NCBI RefSeq assembly: GCF_025447595.1
Contig: NZ_JAOEJU010000015.1
Location: 62,001-126,000, forward strand
Length of the DNA stretch: 64,000 nucleotides
From: Pseudomonas koreensis
GTDB taxonomy: Bacteria > Pseudomonadota > Gammaproteobacteria > Pseudomonadales > Pseudomonadaceae
Reading direction: 5' to 3'
The notes under the pieces were generated by a model that was given only the letters and a program-made list of their open reading frames with translations, had not been told where the DNA came from and searched no databases. The translations under genes were made by a program, and so were the position numbers. Of the stretch, positions 15,610 to 24,977 are shown one piece after another. Each line of letters begins with the position of its first letter. Within the stretch, counting starts at the first letter, position 1.

Positions 15610-16667
15610 GGGAGTTGCACCTTCGGCCTGGTTTCGACGAACAGCGCCCAGCTCGACATGAACAACGCCGCGATCAGCGGCCCGATCACAAAACCGTTCA
15701 GACCGAACACCGCCATGCCACCCAGGGTCGATATCAGGATCATGTAGTCCGGCATCCTGGTGTCCTTGCCCACCAGGATCGGTCGCAGCAAGTTATCGAC
15801 CAGCCCGATCACAAACACCCCGAACAACCCCAGCACCACGCCTTGCCAGATCATGGAGCTGAGCAGGAAGTACACCGCTACCGGCGCCCAGACGATCCCC
15901 GCACCCACCGCCGGCAACAGCGACAGAAACGCCATCAGCACCGCCCAGAGCAACGCGCTGGGAATGTCGAGAAACCAGAATATCGCCCCGCCCAATGCAC
16001 CTTGCGTGATCGCGACCACCAAATTGCCCTTTACCGTCGCGCGCACCACCCGGTTGAATTTCAGCTGTAGACGACGCTTGTGATGCTCCTCCAGCGGCAC
16101 CGCCGTGCGCACTTTACGCGCCAGCTCGGGGCCGTCGCGCAAGAAGAAAAACAGCAGGTACAGCATGATGAAAAAACTCACCACAAATTCAAACGTACCC
16201 TGGCCGAAACTGAAAGCCTGCGTTGCCAATACCTGACTGCCCTGCATCGCAGCCTTGACGATTTTCTCGCGCAAGGCATCGAGTTCGCCCACACCGAAAC
16301 GATCGAGCAAGTGCTGAAAATAAGGCGGGAGGCTGTGTTTGAACTGGTTCAGATACGCGGCGATATCGAGTTTGCCGCTTTCGATGTTGTTGTAGACCGT
16401 TGCACCTTCCTGCACCAGCAACACGCTAATGACGATCACCGGCAAAATCGCGATGACCAGACAGACGCTCAACGTGCACAAAGAGGTCAGGTTGCGTTGC
16501 CAGCCGAACTTCAGCTGCAACCGGCGTTGCATCGGTGCAAACAGAATGCCGAGAATAACTGCCCAGAACACCGCGCCGTAGAACGGCAGCAGGATCCAGA
16601 TAAAGGCCACCGTCACCAGAAACAGCAGCACGGTGAGGGATTTGAACTGCAGACTCTTTTGGTTCAT
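15606..16667 (-). CDS. AI-2E family transporter (YdiK-like)
   Basis: The 353-residue inner-membrane protein has about eight hydrophobic helices. It has the family pattern of two N-terminal helices, a long amphipathic section (residues about 100-150) and the C-terminal block LLPAVGAGIVWAPVA / DNLLRPILVGKDTRMPDY. Members include putative AI-2 exporters and Na+/H+ antiporters, so the substrate is not assigned. Confidence 0.85.
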   Translation of the reverse strand: MNQKSLQFKSLTVLLFLVTVAFIWILLPFYGAVFWAVILGILFAPMQRRLQLKFGWQRNLTSLCTLSVCLVIAILPVIVISVLLVQEGATVYNNIESGKLDIAAYLNQFKHSLPPYFQHLLDRFGVGELDALREKIVKAAMQGSQVLATQAFSFGQGTFEFVVSFFIMLYLLFFFLRDGPELARKVRTAVPLEEHHKRRLQLKFNRVVRATVKGNLVVAITQGALGGAIFWFLDIPSALLWAVLMAFLSLLPAVGAGIVWAPVAVYFLLSSMIWQGVVLGLFGVFVIGLVDNLLRPILVGKDTRMPDYMILISTLGGMAVFGLNGFVIGPLIAALFMSSWALFVETRPKVQLP

Positions 16668-16823
16668 GTCCGATCCAGGTCAGTCGGGCGCCACCCGCGC
16701 CCGTCTCGTTTAGTCAGCTTGCGCCCGCGCGAGTGCCCTGTTTCTTCATGGAGCATAGATCCAGATCAATAAACCCTCGGCGCAACTGCTCTACCCTGCC
16801 GCGCTTTTGCGACCGACGCCGCC

Positions 16824-18152
16824 ATGACGACCTCCTTCACCCCCGAACTGCTCGCCCCCGCCGGCACCCTGAAAAACATGCGTTACGCCTTCGCCTACGG
16901 GGCCGATGCGGTGTATGCCGGCCAGCCGCGCTACAGCCTGCGGGTGCGCAACAACGAGTTCGATCACGCCAACCTGGCGCTCGGAATTCGTGAAGCCCAG
17001 GCCCAGGGCAAGCGCTTCTACGTGGTGGTCAACATTGCGCCGCACAACGCCAAGCTCAAGACCTTCCTCAAGGACCTGGCACCAGTGATCGAAATGGCGC
17101 CGGACGCACTGATCATGTCCGACCCCGGCCTGATCATGCTGGTGCGCCGCCACTTCCCGCAGATGCCGATTCACTTGTCGGTGCAGGCCAACACGGTGAA
17201 CTGGGCAAGCGTCGAATTCTGGCAGCAACAAGGGCTGAGCCGGATAATCCTGTCCCGTGAACTGTCGCTGGAAGAGATCGGCGAAATCCGCGAGCAAGTG
17301 CCGGGCATGGAACTGGAAGTGTTCGTTCACGGCGCACTGTGCATGGCCTATTCCGGTCGCTGTCTGCTCTCCGGTTACATGAACAAACGCGACGCCAATC
17401 AGGGCACCTGCACCAACGCCTGCCGCTGGAAATACTCGGCGCAGGAAGCCAGCGAAAACCAGCTCGGCGAAATCGTGCAGACCTTTGAGCCGCAACCGAC
17501 CCTCGGTCTTGGTGCACCGACCGATCAGGTGTTCCTGCTGCAGGAAGCCAACCGTCCCGGCGAGCTGATGCCGGCATTCGAAGACGAGCACGGCACCTAC
17601 ATCATGAACGCCAAGGACCTGCGCGCGGTGCAGCACGTCGAGCGTCTGACCCGCATGGGCGTTCATTCACTGAAGATTGAAGGCCGGACCAAATCGCACT
17701 TCTATTGCGCGCGCACCACCCAGGTCTATCGCCGTGCCATTGACGACGCGGTGGCCGGCCGCGAATTCGACCGCAGCCTGATGACCGATCTGGAATCCCT
17801 CGCCCAGCGCGGCTACACCGAAGGCTTCCTGCGCCGCCATGTGCATGACGAATACCAGAACTATCAGAACGGCAGCTCGGTGTCGGAGCGTCAGCAGTTT
17901 GTGGGCGAACTGACCGGCGAACGTCGGGATCGGTTGGCCGAGGTGAAAGTGAAGAACCGCTTTGCGCTGGGCGATCACCTGGAACTGATGACGCCCAAGG
18001 GCAATTTCCATTTTGATCTGCATGAATTGCAGAACCTGAAAGGCGAAGCCATCGACGTGGCGCCGGGGGACGGGCACACGGTTTACTTACCGATTCCGGA
18101 TGCGGTGGATCTGCGCTTCGGGTTGTTGATGCGCGACTTGAGCGGCGCCTGA
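16824..18152 (+). CDS. trhP: Peptidase U32-family tRNA hydroxylation protein (YegQ type)
   Basis: The 442-residue protein matches YegQ/TrhP: start PELLAPAGTLKNMRYAFAYG, the U32 signature EVFVHGALCMAYSGRCLLS, a cysteine cluster (GTCTNACRW) and the block HSLKIEGRTKSHFY. In enterobacteria TrhP makes 5-hydroxyuridine at tRNA position 34 using prephenate, with an Fe-S cluster. The length fits the single-domain form. It is convergent with the LysR gene 6 nt away. Confidence 0.88.
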   Translation: MTTSFTPELLAPAGTLKNMRYAFAYGADAVYAGQPRYSLRVRNNEFDHANLALGIREAQAQGKRFYVVVNIAPHNAKLKTFLKDLAPVIEMAPDALIMSDPGLIMLVRRHFPQMPIHLSVQANTVNWASVEFWQQQGLSRIILSRELSLEEIGEIREQVPGMELEVFVHGALCMAYSGRCLLSGYMNKRDANQGTCTNACRWKYSAQEASENQLGEIVQTFEPQPTLGLGAPTDQVFLLQEANRPGELMPAFEDEHGTYIMNAKDLRAVQHVERLTRMGVHSLKIEGRTKSHFYCARTTQVYRRAIDDAVAGREFDRSLMTDLESLAQRGYTEGFLRRHVHDEYQNYQNGSSVSERQQFVGELTGERRDRLAEVKVKNRFALGDHLELMTPKGNFHFDLHELQNLKGEAIDVAPGDGHTVYLPIPDAVDLRFGLLMRDLSGA

Positions 18153-18158
18153 TCCGAC

Positions 18159-19022
18159 TCAGACAAACTCCTCGCGCAACATCGCCACAAACGCCTCACG
18201 CGCCGGGTGCACCCCGGCGTTTTCATGCCAGTAGAACAAGTTGTCGATGGCCGTCAGCTCCGGGAATTCGTAACCCGCACACCCCGCGCCTTTGGCGTAT
18301 TGCTCGAATACGCCTTTGGGCACCAGCGCCACACCAGCGCCGGCACTCACGCAACCGACAATCGCCCCATAACTGGCCAGGCTGACAATCGGTAGTGCCA
18401 GCCCCTGACGCAACAACCAGTGCTCCAGCGCAGCGCGATACGGACAGCCCTGCGGCCACATGAACACGGTTTTGTCCTGCAAATCGTCGAGGTTGCGCAC
18501 CGGCCCGAACGAGGTCGATGCAATCAGCAGCAATTCTTCGCGATACATCGGCGTGCGCTTGAGCTGCGAGCGCTCGACGTCCACCGCAACGATCGCGCCG
18601 TCGAGTCGATGGCTGACGGTATCGTCCAGCAATTGCCCCCAGGTGCCGGTGGTCAATTCGAGCGCCACGTTCGGGTAGCGCTTGTGAAATTTCGCCAGCA
18701 GGCGCGGCAGTCGCCCGGTCGCCGAAGATTCAATGGCGCCGATGCGCAGCGGCCCGGACGGCTCGGCGGCAGGATCGACCGCGCGTTTGGCTTCAGCTGT
18801 CAGCGCCAGAATCTTCTCCGCGTAAGCCAGAAAGGTCTGCCCCGCCGGACTGATCCGCAGCCCGCGCCCTTCGCGCAGAAACAGCGCCACACCCAGTTCC
18901 GCTTCCAGGGATTTGATCCGCGCCGTGATGTTCGACGGCACGCAAAACAGCTTTTCAGCGGCTTTGGCGATGCTACCGACCTCGGCCACGGTCTTGAACA
19001 TGCGGATCTGCGCCAGCTCCAT
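18159..19022 (-). CDS. LysR-family regulator
   Basis: The 287-residue protein has the N-terminal HTH (MELAQIRMFKTVAEVGSIAK, LFCVPSNITARIKSLE) and a C-terminal effector domain. It is divergent from the EamA transporter gene, with a perfect palindrome TCACTCTGAGTGA (19028-19040) next to its start. It probably controls that transporter. The exact start is uncertain (ATG 19022 or 19028). Confidence 0.82.
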   Translation of the reverse strand: MELAQIRMFKTVAEVGSIAKAAEKLFCVPSNITARIKSLEAELGVALFLREGRGLRISPAGQTFLAYAEKILALTAEAKRAVDPAAEPSGPLRIGAIESSATGRLPRLLAKFHKRYPNVALELTTGTWGQLLDDTVSHRLDGAIVAVDVERSQLKRTPMYREELLLIASTSFGPVRNLDDLQDKTVFMWPQGCPYRAALEHWLLRQGLALPIVSLASYGAIVGCVSAGAGVALVPKGVFEQYAKGAGCAGYEFPELTAIDNLFYWHENAGVHPAREAFVAMLREEFV

Positions 19023-19122
19023 AATCATCACTCTGAGTGAACGGTTCGCGCAGTATAAGTCAGTTGTGGCGAATGATTGGCCGCCCGGATACTCGGCACA
19101 TCAATCACAGAGTGCCTCGCTC

Positions 19123-20016
19123 ATGCCTTCCACTTCGCCTTTGAAAATCCTGTTGGCCATGGCTTTCGTGGTCGGCTGCTGGGCCTATTCGCCGACCGGT
19201 ATCCACATCGGCCTGCAAGCCTACGACCCTGGTCATCTGGCCTTGCTGCGATTTCTGCTGGCGTCGCTGTTCATGGCAGTGATTGCAGGCTTCAAGGGTA
19301 TTGATCTGCCGCGCCTGCAGGATTTGCCGCTGTTGCTTGCCTTGGGCTTCTTTGCCGTCAGCCTGCATCACGTCGTGCTGAACATCGGCCAACAAAGTGT
19401 CAGCGCCGGCGCGTCGAGTGTGCTGGCGCAATCGACACCGCTGTTCAGCACGTTGCTGGCGCGGTTTCTGTTCAAGGATCGGGTCAGCCTCTGGCGCTGG
19501 GGTTGTGTGCTGCTGGGATTCGTTGGCGTGGTGATCGTGGTCAGCGGCGATCGCGGCCTCGGCAGCATCGACGCCCACGGTTTGCTGATTCTGCTGGCCG
19601 CCGTTTCGTGGAGCGTTTACTTCGCTCTGCAAAAACACCACGCCCGGCGCTACGACGGACTGACGCTGGTGTGCTACACGGTGTGGTCCGGCACGCTGTT
19701 GCTGTTGATCTACTTGCCGGGACTGGCCGACAGCGTGGCCAGTGCGCCGCTGCGGGTGCAATGGGCGGTGCTGGGTCTGGGTGTGTTCCCCAGCGCACTC
19801 GCCTATCTGGCATGGGCGTTCGTGCTCAAGCACGTGGACCTGAGCCGGGCGACGATGACGCTGTACCTGATTCCGCCGACTGCGATGGGGATTGCTTCGG
19901 TGGGATTGGGTGAACGACCGACGCTGATGGTGCTGGTTGGATCGGCAGTGGTGTTGATCAGCGTGCTGGCGTTGAATCTGGAACGGCCGGCGATGGTGCG
20001 GGCCATTGAGACTTGA
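19123..20016 (+). CDS. EamA/DMT-family transporter
   Basis: The 297-residue protein has ten hydrophobic helices in two EamA repeats. ATG 19123 begins just before the first helix; the longer frame overlaps the LysR gene and is rejected. DMT members export amino acids, amines or other metabolites across the inner membrane; the substrate is unknown. The divergent LysR gene is its likely regulator. It converges with the FadR-type gene. Confidence 0.83.
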   Translation: MPSTSPLKILLAMAFVVGCWAYSPTGIHIGLQAYDPGHLALLRFLLASLFMAVIAGFKGIDLPRLQDLPLLLALGFFAVSLHHVVLNIGQQSVSAGASSVLAQSTPLFSTLLARFLFKDRVSLWRWGCVLLGFVGVVIVVSGDRGLGSIDAHGLLILLAAVSWSVYFALQKHHARRYDGLTLVCYTVWSGTLLLLIYLPGLADSVASAPLRVQWAVLGLGVFPSALAYLAWAFVLKHVDLSRATMTLYLIPPTAMGIASVGLGERPTLMVLVGSAVVLISVLALNLERPAMVRAIET

Positions 20017-20028
20017 GTCGCGGCGGCG

Positions 20029-20745
20029 TTACGCGCCGCCTGCTGAAAAGCGGTCACGACTGTTGGTCAGGTGCAGCCACATCGCCGCACGCGCCGCGTC
20101 CGGGTCCTGACGCTTGATCGCGTTGAGGATCGCCTCATGCTCAAGATTCGCCAGTTGCCCGAGCTTGCTCAAATCCACCGCCCCGCGTTCGGCAGCATTG
20201 ACCCGGGTGCGCGGAATCATCGCGCTGCCCAGGTGCTGCATGATTTCGGTGAAGCAGACATTGCCGGTGGCTTCGGCAATCAACAGGTGGAAGCGCCGGT
20301 CGGCTTCGACGCAACTGTCGTTGTTGGCCAATAGACGCTGATAGTCGTCCAGCGCCTGACGCATCTGCGCCAACTGTTGCTCGGTACGGCGCTGCGCCGC
20401 CAGTGCAGCCGCTTGAGTCTCCAGGCCCATGCGCAATTCGAGAATGCTGCGCACGCCCAGCGCGGTGTCGACATTCAGTCGCAATCCCTGCTCCGGCGCG
20501 CGCTCTATCACGAAGGTGCCGATGCCGTGCCGCGTCTCCACCAGCCCTGACGCCTGCAATTTGGAAATCGCCTCGCGCACCACGGTTCGGCTGACCCCGT
20601 GCTCCTGAACGATCGAGTTTTCCGAGGGCAACTTGTCACCGGGCAACATCTGGCCGAGCAGGATGCTCTGGGTGAGTTTTTCCACCAGGTCATGGGCCAG
20701 GTTGTGCGCGCGTTTGCGGGCGGGAGCGTCGAGGTCTTCTTGCAT
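20029..20745 (-). CDS. FadR-type GntR regulator of the glucarate block
   Basis: The 238-residue protein has an N-terminal winged helix (LPSENSIVQEHGVSRTVVRE) and a C-terminal FCD domain. Metal-ligand positions are plausible at Asp (DRRFH) and at the later His residues. The divergent genes are a sugar-acid MFS importer and glucarate dehydratase, so it probably represses them until glucarate or galactarate is present. ATG 20745 is the first good start; the TTG upstream lacks a site. Confidence 0.83.
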   Translation of the reverse strand: MQEDLDAPARKRAHNLAHDLVEKLTQSILLGQMLPGDKLPSENSIVQEHGVSRTVVREAISKLQASGLVETRHGIGTFVIERAPEQGLRLNVDTALGVRSILELRMGLETQAAALAAQRRTEQQLAQMRQALDDYQRLLANNDSCVEADRRFHLLIAEATGNVCFTEIMQHLGSAMIPRTRVNAAERGAVDLSKLGQLANLEHEAILNAIKRQDPDAARAAMWLHLTNSRDRFSAGGA

Positions 20746-21109
20746 GGTCGGTTCCGGTGATCGGGGCAAGCCGATCGTAGCACTGGCGGCGATGACTTGT
20801 ATGAGCTCCTATGAATTCTGAAACCTAACTTGTATGACAACACTCGATTTTAGGTAGAAAATCTTCCACTGCGCCGAACAATCGCCCCACGATCACTGAC
20901 ATGGAATGCTCTGCCATATCTGATAAAACGCTTACAGAAGCCAACAAACACGGCACTTAAAATCTTAAAAAGCATAAAAAACGCCTCCCGTAGTCAAATT
21001 TGATTGAGCACTCCCGCTTGTAGGACAAAAAAATCTAGTTGTATGATGTCTATCAACAACGCAACACCAGACACACCCCGCATAAAAATAACGAGTGGGA
21101 GAAAACCAA
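20746..21109. promoter_or_regulatory. Control region of the glucarate genes with repeated operators
   Basis: Sites fitting the FadR-family pattern TNGTNNNACNA occur as TTGTATGACAA (20830-20840, perfect palindrome) and TTGTAGGACAA (21018-21028). Partial copies are TTGTATGAGC (20797-20806) and TTGTATGATGT (21039-21049). One pair lies near the regulator gene and one near the importer gene, consistent with control of both divergent promoters. Confidence 0.6.
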
Positions 21110-22456
21110 GTGAAATCATCCATTGCCGGGATGAACGAGGGCGCCGATTCCGTGCTGTCCTCCGCCATTGCCAAAGTCAAACGCCACGTCCTGCCGCTGT
21201 TCGTCATCATGTTCATCGTCAATTACATTGACCGGGTGAACATCGGCTTCGTCCGCACCCACATGGAACACGACCTCGGCATCGGTGCCGCGGCCTACGG
21301 TTTCGGTGCCGGACTGTTCTTCATCGGTTACGCGCTGTTCGAAGTCCCTTCCAACATGTTGCTGCAAAAGGTCGGCGCGCGAATCTGGCTGACCCGCATC
21401 ATGCTCACCTGGGGTCTGGTAGCCGCCGGCATGGCGTTCATCCAGAACGAAACCCACTTTTACATCCTGCGATTTCTGCTCGGCGTGGCCGAGGCCGGGT
21501 TCTTTCCCGGGGTGATCTACTACTTCACTCGTTGGTTGCCGGGAGCCGAGCGCGGCAAGGCGATTGCGATCTTCCTCAGCGGTTCGGCCGTGGCCTCGCT
21601 GATTTCCGGCCCGTTGTCCGGCCTGCTGTTGCAGATCGAAGGTCTGGGCATGCACGGCTGGCAGTGGATGTATTTCATTGAGGGAATGTTCTCGGTTGGC
21701 CTGTGCGTATTTGTGTGGTTCTGGCTCGACGCCAAGCCCCACGATGCGAAATGGCTGACCCGCGCCGAGCAGGACGCGCTGGTCAAGGCCATCGACGATG
21801 AACAGAAAGCCCGCGAAGCCGCGACCCCGATCCGGCCGTCGCTGGGCAAACTGCTCAAGGATCGCCAGATCATCCTGTTCTGCCTGATCTACTTCTTCAT
21901 TCAATTGACCATCTACGCGGCGACGTTCTGGCTGCCGAGCATCATCAAGAAAATGGGCGAGATGAGCGACTTCCAGGTCGGCCTCTTCAACTCGATTCCG
22001 TGGCTGCTGTCGATCATCGGCATGTACGCATTCGCCTCGTTCTCGGCGAAGTGGAAACACCAGCAGGCGTGGGTGGCCACTGCATTGCTGATCGCCGCTG
22101 CGGGGATGTTCATGTCCACCACCGGTGGGCCGATTTTTGCCTTCGTCGCGATCTGCTTTGCCGCACTGGGTTTCAAATCCGCGTCGTCGCTGTTCTGGCC
22201 GATTCCGCAGGCCTACCTCGATGCACGGATCGCCGCTGCCGTCATCGCGCTGATCAACTCGGTGGGCAACCTCGGCGGCTTCGTCGCCCCCACCACCTTC
22301 GGCCTGCTGGAACAACACACCGGTTCGATCCAGGGCGGCCTCTATGGTCTGGCCGCGACCTCGATCATCGCCGCGATCATCGTGTTCGCCGCCCGCATGA
22401 CACCCAAATCCGCACCTGACGTCGCCGTGGCCGATGCCGCGCCGAAACACGCCTGA
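21110..22456 (+). CDS. MFS importer for glucarate/galactarate (ACS family)
   Basis: The 448-residue protein has 12 membrane helices. It carries anion:cation symporter family marks (NYIDRVNIGF in helix 1, FFPGVIYYFTRWLP in the middle). Start GTG 21110 is preferred because GGGAG lies 8 nt upstream; GTG 21095 overlaps that site. It lies 24 nt upstream of gudD in one operon, so the substrate is most likely D-glucarate or galactarate taken up with protons. Confidence 0.87.
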   Translation: MKSSIAGMNEGADSVLSSAIAKVKRHVLPLFVIMFIVNYIDRVNIGFVRTHMEHDLGIGAAAYGFGAGLFFIGYALFEVPSNMLLQKVGARIWLTRIMLTWGLVAAGMAFIQNETHFYILRFLLGVAEAGFFPGVIYYFTRWLPGAERGKAIAIFLSGSAVASLISGPLSGLLLQIEGLGMHGWQWMYFIEGMFSVGLCVFVWFWLDAKPHDAKWLTRAEQDALVKAIDDEQKAREAATPIRPSLGKLLKDRQIILFCLIYFFIQLTIYAATFWLPSIIKKMGEMSDFQVGLFNSIPWLLSIIGMYAFASFSAKWKHQQAWVATALLIAAAGMFMSTTGGPIFAFVAICFAALGFKSASSLFWPIPQAYLDARIAAAVIALINSVGNLGGFVAPTTFGLLEQHTGSIQGGLYGLAATSIIAAIIVFAARMTPKSAPDVAVADAAPKHA

Positions 22457-22480
22457 ATCTGTTTGAAAGGACAACGCCAA

Positions 22481-23824
22481 ATGACCGCACACGACATCGC
22501 CAAAGCCCCGATCATCACCGAGATGCAAGTCATCCCGGTGGCCGGCCACGACGGCATGCTGCTCAACCTGAGCGGCGCCCACGGGCCGTTTTTCACCCGC
22601 AACATCGTCATCCTCAAGGACAACGCCGGCCACACCGGCGTCGGTGAAGTGCCCGGCGGCGACCGCATCCGCCAGACGCTCGAAGACGCCCGCAGCCTGG
22701 TGGTCGGCAGCCCGATCGGCACGTATCAGAAGATCCTCAACCAGGTGCGCCAGACCTTCGCTGACCGCGATGCCGGCGGCCGTGGCCTGCAAACCTTCGA
22801 CCTGCGCATCACCATCCACGCGGTCACCGGCCTGGAAGCAGCCCTGCTCGACCTGCTCGGCCAGCATCTCGACGTGCCGGTGGCCGCATTGCTCGGTGAA
22901 GGTCAGCAGCGCGATGAAGTGAATATGCTCGGTTATCTGTTCTACGTGGGCGATCGCCGGGAGACCGACCTCGCCTACCGCAGCGAACCGGATGCCGACA
23001 ACGACTGGTTCCGCGTGCGTCACGAGACAGCCATGACCGCCGACGCCGTGGTGCGTCTCGCCGAGGCTGCCCATGCGCGTTACGGCTTCAAGGACTTCAA
23101 GCTCAAGGGCGGCGTGCTCAGCGGCGATGCCGAAATCGAAGCGGTGACCGCACTGGCGGAACGCTTCCCTGACGCCCGCATCACCCTCGATCCGAACGGC
23201 GCGTGGTCATTGAAAGAAGCGATCCGTCTGTGCCGCGACCAGCATCATGTGCTGGCCTACGCTGAAGACCCGTGCGGTGCGGAAAACGGTTATTCGGGAC
23301 GTGAAGTGATGGCCGAATTCCGCCGCGCCACCGGGCTGAAAACCGCCACCAACATGATCGCCACCGACTGGCGCGAAATGGGCCACGCGATTCAGTTGCA
23401 GTCGGTGGACATCCCGTTGGCCGACCCGCATTTCTGGACCATGCAGGGTTCGGTGCGGGTGGCGCAGATGTGTCATGAATGGGGCCTGACCTGGGGCTCG
23501 CACTCCAACAACCACTTCGACATTTCCCTGGCGATGTTCACCCACGTCGCGGCCGCCGCGCCGGGCGACATCACCGCCATCGACACCCACTGGATCTGGC
23601 AGGACGGCCAGCGCCTGACCAAGGCGCCGCTGCAAATCGTCGACGGCTGCGTGCAGGTGCCGAAGAAACCGGGGCTGGGTGTGGAACTGGACATGGACCA
23701 GGTGGCCAAAGCCCACGAACTCTATAAAGGCATGGGTCTCGGCGCGCGGGATGACAGCGTGGCAATGCAGTTTCTGATTCCGGGCTGGACGTTCGATAAC
23801 AAGCGTCCTTGCCTGGTGCGCTGA
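22481..23824 (+). CDS. gudD: Glucarate dehydratase
   Basis: The 447-residue enolase-superfamily enzyme converts D-glucarate to 5-keto-4-deoxyglucarate. Marks are the KLKGG loop with the general-base Lys, ITLDPNGAW and AEDPCG with metal-binding acids, and GSHSNNHFD with the catalytic His. ATG 22481 follows AAAGGA. The end is followed by a REPIN. It forms an operon with the importer, under the divergent FadR-type gene. Confidence 0.93.
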   Translation: MTAHDIAKAPIITEMQVIPVAGHDGMLLNLSGAHGPFFTRNIVILKDNAGHTGVGEVPGGDRIRQTLEDARSLVVGSPIGTYQKILNQVRQTFADRDAGGRGLQTFDLRITIHAVTGLEAALLDLLGQHLDVPVAALLGEGQQRDEVNMLGYLFYVGDRRETDLAYRSEPDADNDWFRVRHETAMTADAVVRLAEAAHARYGFKDFKLKGGVLSGDAEIEAVTALAERFPDARITLDPNGAWSLKEAIRLCRDQHHVLAYAEDPCGAENGYSGREVMAEFRRATGLKTATNMIATDWREMGHAIQLQSVDIPLADPHFWTMQGSVRVAQMCHEWGLTWGSHSNNHFDISLAMFTHVAAAAPGDITAIDTHWIWQDGQRLTKAPLQIVDGCVQVPKKPGLGVELDMDQVAKAHELYKGMGLGARDDSVAMQFLIPGWTFDNKRPCLVR

Positions 23825-23845
23825 CCCGGATTCAACGCAATTTCC

Positions 23846-23935
23846 TGTGGGAGCGAGCTTGCTCGCGATGGCGGAGTGTCAGTCGATAATTTTTTCGAAT
23901 TTGAGGCCGTCTTCGCGAGCAAGCTCGCTCCCACA
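23846..23935. repeat. REPIN
   Basis: A GTGGGAGCGAGCTTGCTCGCGA copy faces its inverse across a 45-bp middle containing the TGTCAGTC-like segment common to this class. It lies between gudD and ampR. Confidence 0.9.
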
Positions 23936-23945
23936 AGGACTTTCA

Positions 23946-24818
23946 CTAGCCTGAAATTTCCAGCAACCAGTGTTTGAACGCCGCCATCGCCGACGTCTCC
24001 GGCCGTGACTGCAACCGCGTCAGCCAATAGCTGCCGGTGGTGATTTCGATGGCAAAGGGTTGGCGGATCAGGTCCGCCGCCAGTTGCCGGGCAAACATCA
24101 ATGGCGGCGCCAACGCCACCCCGCCGCCCTGCAACGCCGCCTCCATCATCGCCAGCGACGAGTCGAACACGATGCTCTGGGGCGGCGCGGCATGGGTCGC
24201 CAGCCCCGCCGCATGAAACCATTCCGGCCACTCATCGGTGCGATAGGAACGCAACAAACGCTGCTGCAAAAGATCCCCCGGCTTATGCAATTGCCGGGCG
24301 ATTTCCGGCACGCAAAGCACCGACAACGGCGCCTCCAGCAAACGGGTCGCCTCGATGCCGTGCCACGCCCCGGCGCCAAACCGGATCGCGTAATCCAGCC
24401 CTTCGGCGGCGACGTCCACCCGATTGTTGTTGGTCGACAGCCGCAAATCTATGAGCGGATGTTTCGCCTGAAAGTCCGCCAGCCTCGGCAACAACCAGCC
24501 CACGGCGAAGGTGCCCACCGCGCCGACCGTGAGCATTTCCCGATATTGCCCGCCCGCCAGACGCTCGAGCATCTGCGCGATATGATCGAACGAGGTGGTC
24601 AGCACCGGCAGCAGGGTTTCGCCCTCGCCGGTCAGCATCAGCCCACGGGGCAAGCGTTTGAACAGGATCACGCCGAGTTGCGCCTCGAGGCTTTTGACCT
24701 GATGGCTGACGGCCGCCTGGGTCACGCACAACTCCACGGCCGCACGGGTGAAGCTCAGGTGGCGCGCAGAAGCTTCAAAGGCGCGCAATGCATTCAAGGG
24801 CAATTGAGGTCGAATCAT
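23946..24818 (-). CDS. ampR: LysR regulator of the beta-lactamase, AmpR type
   Basis: The 290-residue protein starts MIRPQLPLNALRAFEASARH and has the HTH ELCVTQAAVSHQVKSLE, both very close to AmpR. AmpR senses cell-wall muropeptides and UDP-MurNAc-pentapeptide and switches ampC on or off. It is divergent from ampC in the classical arrangement. ATG 24818 is chosen; TTG 24830 would only add four residues. Confidence 0.93.
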   Translation of the reverse strand: MIRPQLPLNALRAFEASARHLSFTRAAVELCVTQAAVSHQVKSLEAQLGVILFKRLPRGLMLTGEGETLLPVLTTSFDHIAQMLERLAGGQYREMLTVGAVGTFAVGWLLPRLADFQAKHPLIDLRLSTNNNRVDVAAEGLDYAIRFGAGAWHGIEATRLLEAPLSVLCVPEIARQLHKPGDLLQQRLLRSYRTDEWPEWFHAAGLATHAAPPQSIVFDSSLAMMEAALQGGGVALAPPLMFARQLAADLIRQPFAIEITTGSYWLTRLQSRPETSAMAAFKHWLLEISG

Positions 24819-24977
24819 GCCAGGTCCCAAATTTTTCTAATGGCTCGTCCGAGTTTTCATCGTTTGTCGAATACCGTCGGAGTGCCTAGATTTGCGGCGC
24901 TGATCAGCAACCCGATGAAAAAACGCTCGCAGTGTAGCGGGATAACACCATCAACACTCATGGAGAGTGGTTCAAGC
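24819..24977. promoter_or_regulatory. ampR-ampC divergent control region
   Basis: This 159-bp gap must hold the AmpR site and both promoters. An A/T-rich tract AAATTTTTCTAA (24829-24840) beside the ampR start is where AmpR-type sites usually lie. I could not define half-sites with confidence. Confidence 0.5.

Noticed and set aside
21116..23074. 652-codon open frame on the minus strand across the glucarate importer and gudD
   Set aside because: It lies antisense to two clear genes; the His/Asp/Gly-rich translation is typical of a high-GC shadow frame and matches no family.
24060..24977. Long N-terminal extension of the ampC frame
   Set aside because: It overlaps ampR on the other strand and would remove the signal peptide; AmpC of normal length starts at 24978.
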